DNA of 64,000 nt from Straminergon stramineum (Eukaryota; Streptophyta; Bryopsida; Hypnales; Calliergonaceae): the NCBI GenBank assembly GCA_963920665.1, contig OY987263.1, positions 45,171,218-45,235,217 on the forward strand, in the 5' to 3' direction. This document shows, in pieces, positions 55,951-64,000 of this stretch (positions are counted from its first letter, which is position 1; every line of letters starts with the position of its first letter). Position numbers and translations under genes: made by a program. The notes beneath the pieces were generated by a model. That model worked only from the letters and a program-made list of their open reading frames with translations. It was not told the origin of the DNA and ran no database searches.

Positions 55951-58311
55951 GTAGTGTTCAAAAATGAAGTCACAAATTATGAGGGGGATAGTAGGGATGA
56001 TGGAAACCCGGGGAATCCAATTGGTGTAAAACACTTGTATTAGGACTCTACTTGGGCCCATACAAATTTTATATTTTTTTCAAAACCAAAAGAGTTTGTA
56101 AGAAGTATGGATCCAATACGTGATTTTTGCACCATGACCACTTTCATGCAATTACTCTCTTTATTTTGGCCATACACCTTATTGTCAATTAGTGGTAGAA
56201 ACTGATCATTATGCAATAGCTTTGGATGAGCACGGAAACACAAAGGGGGGGATGCATGGTTGCCTTTGAGAGTAACAAGGTTGAGAGTGTACCTAGCCAC
56301 ACATATTTACATGAGTTTGAAAAGACAACCCAACATGAAGACATATTGGAGGGAAAAAGGTGCATTCTTCCATTGCCCTAGAATTTCAAGAATTTTCTCA
56401 CGAAATAGGTTTCAAGCTAAAATAAGATGTCTTCATGTCACAAATTTGGCTTCATATGTTAGGGAGAGAGATTTGCTGGGATATGACAAAATTGGGCAAG
56501 TGTGTTGGTTGGTAAATGACATTATAAATAGTTTCAAGCATCAATGGAATTTGGAGAAATATGTCATGGTGGATGAAATGATGATCCAATACAAAGGTTC
56601 ATATTGTCCAACTAAACAATACATGCCCAAGAAGCCCCCAAAATGGGGCATCAAAGTGTGGTGCTTAGTGGACTCATTGTCAAAGTTTGTTTACAATTGT
56701 GACATCTATTGTGGAGTAATCCACAATATGGGAGGAGATGTACCATTGGTGATTCATAGAGAGGGAGGTGGAGCACATAACGTGGTCATGAGATTATTGC
56801 ATGGCCTTGAGGGCAAGGGTCACGTAGTTGTGGTGGACAATTTCTTTTCAAGTATTGGCTTGTACATGGAGTTGGCAACACTTGGTATAAATGCCACATG
56901 CATAATGAGGTGTAATTGGGAGGGCTTGCTGGCAAACTTAAAGCGATACATAATTGGAGTAACTCACCTTGAGGTACGTTGCAATGAAAAATGCATAATA
57001 CTTGTGGAATTTTTTGTGTGATGTGGAAGGACAATTGTCCTGTTCTACTCATTTCCATGCATGCATTGTCTATTGCATTTCATTGTAATCAAATGCCCAC
57101 AGTCCCTTGTAGGAATGGCCCCATCCAAACTTCCCTAATGCATTTAGAATACACCACACACATGAGGGGGGTGGATGTAGCTGACCAATTGAAGGCATCT
57201 TACTCTAGGGTGGTTGCAAGAAAGACCAACCGTTTTTTTTATAGTGTTTTGCCAAAATAGCAATTTTAGTGCTTAGTACTAGGTGTACTACAAGTACTAT
57301 GAAATAGAACAATCTTGGTTGTTGATCTGAAAAATTTATAGTTAAAATTACCGTTGCGAGTATTATGACTACTAGAAGGTATTGAAATAGAACTATTTGA
57401 AAAAAAAGACAATTTGTCACAAAAAATAGATACAATGGAGTATAAATTAATAATAAATAGAATACCATGAACAAAAAGAAACCAAAAATTAGAAATTTGT
57501 GAGTACTTGATGGTGATCAAATTTCACGAAAAAAATGAATTCGAAACCATCTTCAATGTTCAGAAGTGCTTGTCCAAGGGAACCCTATTTGCATGAATAT
57601 GGAGGCCATAAACTAATGTATTTTTAGATTCCTTTTGTTAAGCACATGTCCTCCTACTATAGAAATAGACCACATAAATTTTATCTCTAGATCATTCAAT
57701 TTGGATACTTTCCAATACTAAAAAATCCAAAATCTCAAAGTGACAAATTAGCAAGACTGAATTTTAAATATAAAATGATTTTTTTATTTCTGAAAAATAA
57801 AGGATATGATGACAATAAAGTTATTCATCTTCAATAAAAATTTCAAGTTCATTGGGTTCTACCTTCAAAAATTTTAGTAGAAAATAATTAAGTCACTCTA
57901 AATGCGACACAAAATAGGACCGGTCTTTCTAGCAATCACCCTCTAGCCAAACTAGATCTCACAAGTGGGTGGCACCATGTTTTCTATTTTTTATTCAATA
58001 CCATAGTGGTAAACATGTACATCATTTACCTAGCGCTCATGTGACGACATAGGCAAGGGAAGACTCCAATTATACACTTCCAATTCAAGGCCTAATTGTG
58101 TGAAGCCCTCATACAAGATGGGCATGGTTTAGGCACTAATGTGGATGAAGAAGAGGAAGACCTATGTCCTTGTATGCCTACATGGAGTCGATTGACACGT
58201 CCATGTGTAGCATGTGGGAATCTTATATGTCAATTATATTGTTGTGTACACTATAGGATGTTCTTGTGCCTAAACCAAGGTTGTTTTATGGAGTTTCTCT
58301 ATGGGCCTTAA

Positions 58312-61300
58312 CTCTGCAATGGACGAAATCCTCATTGATGAAGGTGAGGAACAAATTTCTCTCATTTCAATTTTTTTCTATAGCATACTTACTTACTTAG
58401 TTGTTCACTTTTCCTTCTTACATCTTCTATATATTTTTTTTCATTGAACCCTTCCTTGTGTTCTTTTTTCTACCTTTTTTTTGGTGGTGGAAGGCTCCTT
58501 TTTATTTCTTTCGGGAACATTTATTTTTATTTGGACTAAACTATGATTAGCAAATAATGTATGAAATCCACTATCCAAATCTTGAATTGATCAAAAAATT
58601 ATTTTAAAATTGAAGAAGTAGATCATGAGCACTAAATTAGGCCAACAATAGACAACGGCCTAAAGCGGGCACCAGTTGGCTAATTTGGGCAACAGAGACA
58701 TCGTCAAGGCCCAAGCAACTAGGCCTTGTAGCTAGCTGGCCAAGAAAGGGCATCAATGTTGGAGGCAAGGGGAGTGATGCAAAGAGGCTGTGCTTACTTA
58801 AACTCCCTAGCTGCAGGCCTTTGTCAACCCATGGCAATGGTGGGCTACTTGCTCTTGGGGGGACCAAGTCTAACCCATTGTTAGAATAGATTCTTATGGT
58901 GGGTGGGCCTAGTGATACTTGTGAGTTACACCCAATATAGGTAGCAACATTGAAGAGCTACCTTCTCCATAGAGGTTGTGACTCTTTTTTTCCCTCAAAC
59001 TTTCAATTTTTCTACATTTAGAGGAAGGTTTTTTTTTGAGAAGAGCATGTACCAAGTGATGACTCCACTATTCACTTTTTGAATGAAATCATTATTCAAT
59101 CAATTGAAGGGAAGGAAAGTTTTGCCTTTACATGTCCTAGGGACATCACTCACTAGTTTTAGAAAACTATGTGAGTTAAAAGATAGGGTCCATTCAATTC
59201 AAGGGGGGGAAATTTTATATTATATATAAGACTACTATAGGGTCCATGAATTTCCATATACTCTAATATATATAAATTAGGCTACATAAAAACATCATGT
59301 AGTAGGAATTTTTATTAATAAGTTAGCCTTAACAAATAGAAGCAATGCAAAAAAATTTAGTACTATGAGTATAGATAAGGACAAATAATTTCATGTGGAT
59401 GATAAAATGAACACAATAAAGAAAATCTACAATGATGGGTGGTTGACTGAAATTGTACCATGGTACTAATAGGGTATATATCAAAAACATCAAGTGTAAA
59501 TGTAAGAAATTGACTACAAATGACAAAAATTATCACATTCCACCAATAGTGAGGTTTACCTTAGTGGATTCCATGACTTGAAAAATGTACAATATGAGGA
59601 TAGAATTTATAGTCCATTTAACCTTAGTCTTTGGGGACATATGTGTTAAACACACAAATATTGAATGGGATGTTACAAGATAGTTTTAGACTTTTAGTGG
59701 GAATTTTGAAATGTTCAATGGTAAATTTGTTATTTTCAACTGCCACTTCGTTAATGACACTTGAATTGAATTGATCATTGGTGGTTTCATGGTGTATATG
59801 CAAGTAGTAGAGGGAAGAGAAAATTGTAAAGTAGGGCGCTAATGGAAAAAATTTGGACAATTAAATATTGTATGTAAGATACCCCTACTAAAAAAATTGC
59901 ATGAATGAATTTATAAAAAAACATAGGGTATTGAAAATACACCCTTACAGCTTTTTATGTAAAAATATAGTCATCTTAAAAGCAATAATGAAGGTAAATA
60001 GCCCTACATCAAATATCCTCTTAACTAAGGTGTATACCTTAAATAACAAGGAGTGATCTCCCCAAGTTACATGTTGGATTCTATAGACCTTTGTGTCTAA
60101 TTATTCCATTTTGGGTATGCTATGGACCTTCATTTCGATTGTAACTTTTAGAGGATGTACCTAACTTGCATTGGACTCAAAATTTAAGGTGGAACCAAGC
60201 TTTCAAAATATTCTTCATGAGAATCTATGCCCTCCGCAATTTCTACACTTGTCTCCGATATCCCTAGTTTGACTACTTTCACTCCAAAAAACTCTAGGGG
60301 TTAAATCAAGTAATTGTTTTAGAATATCCAGGTCTCATCTATACACTAATTGTCCAATAAAGGTATAAATTATAAAATTCATCTTTTAATATTCCTTTGA
60401 TTAGTTTTTCTCCATGATATGAATGTTTTGAGCTATGGTGGATTGTTTGGAACAATTTGTATTTTATTATACTAAAAGTAGTCATTGCAAAAAAAAAATA
60501 GATTGACAGTACTACTAATAAATTTTCTAGATATTCAAAGTGGTCAAAGTGATTTTTTATTTCAAAATTTCAAATTAATATATATAGATAAGGCCCAAAA
60601 TTCATTTATCATAATACATTCATTAAAAGAGATTTTAGAAATTTAGGGCTATAGAAGCTTGTGAGTTCTTCAAATTTCCCGGACTGTAGGAACTTGCCAC
60701 ATCAGTGATCTAACGTGGTTAGGAGATAGCCATGCCAGATAATATTAATTCCATAATTCATATTTTTGAAATATTTCTGTTGAAATATTTTTTTAAAATG
60801 AGTTTTCAGTTCCTTAACATTTTTTGAAATTTTTTAATAAATTAAAGAATTTTAGAAATGATTGAAGAAAATGTCTTCAAATCATACAAGTTGAAATATC
60901 ACTTTTTGACATGAAAATCACTACACTAGAGCTTGAAAACGCCCATATTCATTGTGAAATATTCAAATTCTTTATCTATTATGTACAACTAGGCTATAAT
61001 TACCTTAGACCATATGAAGACATCATAGGTGGCACTATTCTTTTCCTTTTTTCTATTCATACCCAAGTGAGACTCTATATACCTATACAACTTTGGTTAA
61101 AATGCCACCACGCAATCTTGAAAGTCTTGCCGCAACTTCTTCCTCCCTCCAAGAAGCCAATAAGATGACCCTCATTATAGGTACAATTATTCAAAGGTGG
61201 GAAATATAATATCCAAAAGGTTAAGATTATAATTTCATCTAAAGCATTTGCACCAAGGGGATAAATGTCCACCTTAATTCAATAAGGCACATGACATAGA

Positions 61301-61348
61301 GGTGGTTATAATGAACTCTTCAAGGTCGTAATTTGCACCTACGGAATT
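58312..61348. other. AT-rich intergenic DNA
   Basis: No gene supported. A TTAA-type right end (CTCTAGGGGTTAA) lies at 60292-60304 and may close one of the piggyBac-type elements to the left. Confidence 0.45.
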
Positions 61349-62245
61349 TTAACCCCTAAAAAACCAAAATACATTATTTGGCAACATAGCAATTTGAGTT
61401 AGCTCACTACAAACGGAATTTTCATTTTCTTTCTTTGAAATTTTCACACAACATATGGTCAAGGAGGAGCTTTAAGGCACAACAATTTTCATAACTTTTC
61501 ACTAAATGGTTAAAAAGTTATTGTATGATATGTACTTTTCGTTGCTCACTAGAGAACCTAAAAAAATGACTTTTTTAAGAAAAATAAATTTGAGCTTGGT
61601 TTCTAGGATTTGTATACATATGGAAACTTTTAAATCATTCCATTTTGATTGACAACATGAAGGTTATGAGGAATTTTAGGTTGTGAGTAGTTTTGGAATC
61701 TCTACTTTAAAATAAACTTTGAAGTCCTTTATTTAACTTAGTTTTCAATATCTTTGAAATAAAATAAAATCATGGGATGTGGATTTTTTATTACAACATT
61801 GCAACCATTGGGATTGGAATTATTCAATTCCATAACTAAATTCTCAATAATTAGTATTTTGAATGATACTCTACTTCTTTCTATTTACTTTTTTTTTTCA
61901 AGCATGAATATGAAATATTTCTTGTTGAAATTTTTATATGTATTCCCAAATTATTTCTTCAAAATATTCTGGAGAAGAACAAGTTATAGGATCTAAACAT
62001 TTTTGGGTAAAAAGTTTAAAAGATGAAACCTAACCGTTGGGGAACTGAGTTGAAAATACTTCTTGCAATTGCTAAGGTTTCTTATTCTGAAATTTAAAGA
62101 GGATGTACTCTATTAAGTTAACTAAAGAGTTTTATGGTTTAATTTGTTAGTGAATAAATATCGATGAAGATATTAGCTTTACTTTAGATTTGAGTACTTT
62201 AAAGTAGTTTTGGGCCTAAAATCATTGAATTCCTTTAGGGGTTCA
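61349..62245. mobile_element. Candidate TTAA-bounded element E (~0.9 kb)
   Basis: Left end TTAACCCCTAAAAAACC at 61349; right end CCTTTAGGGGTTCA at 62232-62245, with the TTAA mutated to TTCA. It is non-coding. Weaker than elements A and B. Confidence 0.4.
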
Positions 62246-64000
62246 TCTTCAACATAATTAGAAGTTGAAAGGAAATGATGAGAGTATCTACACTCCACAT
62301 GTATATATATTGGGATTATTATGTTTCAATTCCATCCTTGAACTATTAGCAATAATGCTTTCTTTCTATCCTGTATTTATTTCTATCTAGGAAATTTTTA
62401 AGTATGAAAATTAGGTTTCATTTGTTATTCTTTCCCTCAAGACTCTCAATGAAAAATTTCGATGTGAAGAATTTTAATTCAAAATCTATACTACAAAAAT
62501 GTAAAGATAAGAGGATTCAAAGAATTATAATCTCATATGACTAGGTGGAAAAAAATAAGTACTTTTTACTATAAAACATAGATATCTTGCAATTCATGTA
62601 GTCAAAGTTTCTCAAATTTCACTTACTAAGGTAAGAGGCTCATAAACCACGCATGGAAGGGCTGGTTTGCCTTTTTCATGTATTTCTTTTGATGGAAATA
62701 TTTTTAACTTATTTTTCAGACAGAGAACAATAGATGCAGAATGTAACACAAGTGGTTTCATATTTTTCGAAGCATTAATGAATTAGTTATGAATTTTCAA
62801 ACAAGTTAGGTCATATATATATGTGGATATTCTTTTAGGAACACCAGGTGGTTTCATTGTTCTTGATTGTTTGGATTGAATATAAACACTTTGATCGTTC
62901 AACAGAAACTTAACTGTTGATTTAAACAAGAATTTGAGAATAGCCTGGAAAAATGAACATATTCTGAAACTTGATGAGTTTTTTGTTTGCAAATTCAAAA
63001 TTCATTCAAAGACAGGTTGAATGGATGTGACACTCAAACACGAGTTAAAATAGAGTCCTTTCTTTGAAACCCCAGGAAATTCGGAAGTAATTTAGCATGT
63101 AGGGCTTTTATGGGAGACAATGCAAAAAAAAGTCCCACAATATTCTGTCTTTCAATTTGCAGAAATGATAAAAATTGCAGAACTTCTGGATTTTTAGTAT
63201 GTTGACCCCTCTATCTGAGATAACAGTTATTAGTTGGTATGTTTAGAAGTCGTTTTTCCAATTTCCACCCAAAGTAGTGCAATCAGAGATGGTGAAAGGT
63301 CGAATGAATACTTAGCCTATCCGATACAAGTTCCAAAATAAGCTACAAATCATGCACATCCACAAACAGGAAGCAAAATAGGATTGTCTGATTGATACAT
63401 TTAAAAAAATTGCTAAAGATATAATAATCCAATCTATAAAGAATTAACAGAGTAGTTGACACAGATGAAGGGTTCAATTGGAAGCTAAGATAGGATGAGC
63501 AAAATCCAAGAATACCAAAGTATACCCTAATATAAAGATAATCATCACACAATGTTCAACACATGTGCCATTACAGTGAAATTAGTATAAGGAATTGAAA
63601 AATCTATCCATTGATCTTGGAACTATTATAACTTTCACATACAATAATCAAATGAGCTTCTTGGACTCCACATAAGCTCAGCAAAAATTTGTCTGTGTGA
63701 CCTAAAACTGAAATCTTGCTTCCACACAATCATGGATTCATGGCTGTCGGTGAAAGAAAAAAGTATAGGAGCCGAGGATTGCTAAGGTTGACCAACTCTT
63801 CGGCGACCCCCAAATTTTATTTGGAAGCTCCAACGCAAAACTTCTTAAAGAAATACCAAATCTACTCAAAGATAAAGAGCATCAATAAATTCTTCGGGTT
63901 TGACAGAAGAAACCCCAAAATTGTACGACAATCTGAGAATACTAAATCACCAGACGCGTCTCTAATTCCAGACAACCTTTTGTCAATACACTCAGAAATA
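62246..64000. other. AT-rich DNA, no feature seen
   Basis: No gene, RNA gene or clear repeat can be supported. The last ~300 bp is slightly less AT-rich and could approach something beyond the window. Confidence 0.4.

Larger units (their letters stand above)
49664..55956. mobile_element. CACTA (CMC/EnSpm) non-autonomous element, 6293 bp
   Basis: Left end CACTACAAAAAAACCAGTGTTTTATGACT, right end (complement) CACTACAACAAAATGGATGTTTTATGACT. TTC at 49661-49663 and 55957-55959 is a perfect 3-bp target duplication. Both ends carry many subterminal AGTCATATTT / AAATATGACT motifs, as CACTA transposases require. No transposase is recognisable inside; the only frame above 60 codons with a coding look is 50900-51091 (minus). 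It sits inside the piggyBac gene. Confidence 0.9.
48960..58311 (+). pseudogene. piggyBac-like transposase remnant 2, split by a CACTA element
   Basis: Pieces in order: an acidic N-terminal stretch (49130-49215, GEEEDDDREFTK); YEVPIDFF just before the CACTA insertion at 49664; the frame resuming at 55960 once one TTC is discounted; and the catalytic core at 56260-57021. The core has SRNRF, MVDEMMIQYKG (first Asp), QYMPKKPPKWGIKVW and VVVDNFFSS (second Asp). After a frameshift near 57000 come a KDNCPV block and MRGVDVADQLKASYS to 57260. The C-terminal Cys/His finger (CVACGNLICQ...CLNQGC) lies at 58195-58290 after ~830 bp of AT-rich DNA. Several stops are present. piggyBac enzymes excise DNA precisely at TTAA; this copy is dead, but its core is better kept than remnant 1. 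Confidence 0.8.

Noticed and set aside
1..64000. CRISPR array, rRNA or tRNA genes
   Set aside because: Tandem repeats present are degenerate and lack uniform unique spacers, the genes have introns, and no rRNA or cloverleaf sequence was noticed by eye. A tRNA scan was not run.

Overview
The window is nuclear DNA of a land plant with a large, transposon-rich genome. The evidence is two intact intron-containing plant genes: a farnesylcysteine lyase and a four-helix membrane RING-H2 ubiquitin ligase of the RIE1 type. Around them lie remnants of hAT, piggyBac, CACTA and LTR elements, and a short run of the plant telomere-type repeat. The species cannot be named from sequence alone. The abundance of piggyBac remains makes me favour a non-flowering plant (gymnosperm, fern or lycophyte), but this is inference.

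Region 1 (1-13.8 kb) is the most unusual part. Three members of a protein family I do not recognise lie here: 1-672 minus (open at the window edge), 6595-8058 plus (intact), and 9312-11804 minus (two in-frame stops). They share a colinear N-terminal domain of about 100 residues with a WCHI-K-FP core. The C-termini differ: one copy ends in long coiled coil, another in coiled coil followed by a RING-H2 finger. Each copy has a GC-rich minisatellite (core CCCGCGGTCGCCC) upstream in the same orientation relative to the gene, and two copies share an 18-nt leader block. Further GC-rich arrays, a ~220-bp repeat, a 250-bp foldback and a ~78-bp repeat fill the spaces. A 200-N assembly gap lies at 6247-6446.

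Region 2 (13.8-27 kb) holds a full-length hAT transposase gene of the DUF659 type, broken by one in-frame stop. It has its own GC-rich array and TATA box just upstream. An internally deleted piggyBac transposase follows, then about 6 kb of AT-rich DNA with a strong hairpin.

Region 3 (27-43 kb) is the gene-bearing part. FCLY has five exons at 27615-30400, and the RING gene has three coding exons at 41583-39781 on the minus strand. Spliced lengths are exact multiples of three (1440 and 1329 nt) and all introns are GT-AG. Between them lie copies of a ~230-bp dispersed repeat, a 1132-bp solo LTR inserted in one copy (5-bp duplication GTTAC), and elements bounded by TTAA-CCCCTAAAG ends that look like piggyBac-type non-autonomous elements.

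Region 4 (43-64 kb) is almost wholly repeats. A decayed piggyBac transposase (about 49.0-58.3 kb) is split by a 6293-bp CACTA element (49664-55956) with a perfect 3-bp duplication (TTC). Its ends are packed with AGTCATATTT motifs. The last 5.7 kb has no gene I can support.

The two cellular genes do not form a pathway together. The main biology visible is layered transposon nesting, and an uncharacterised multi-copy gene family that travels with a GC-rich upstream repeat.
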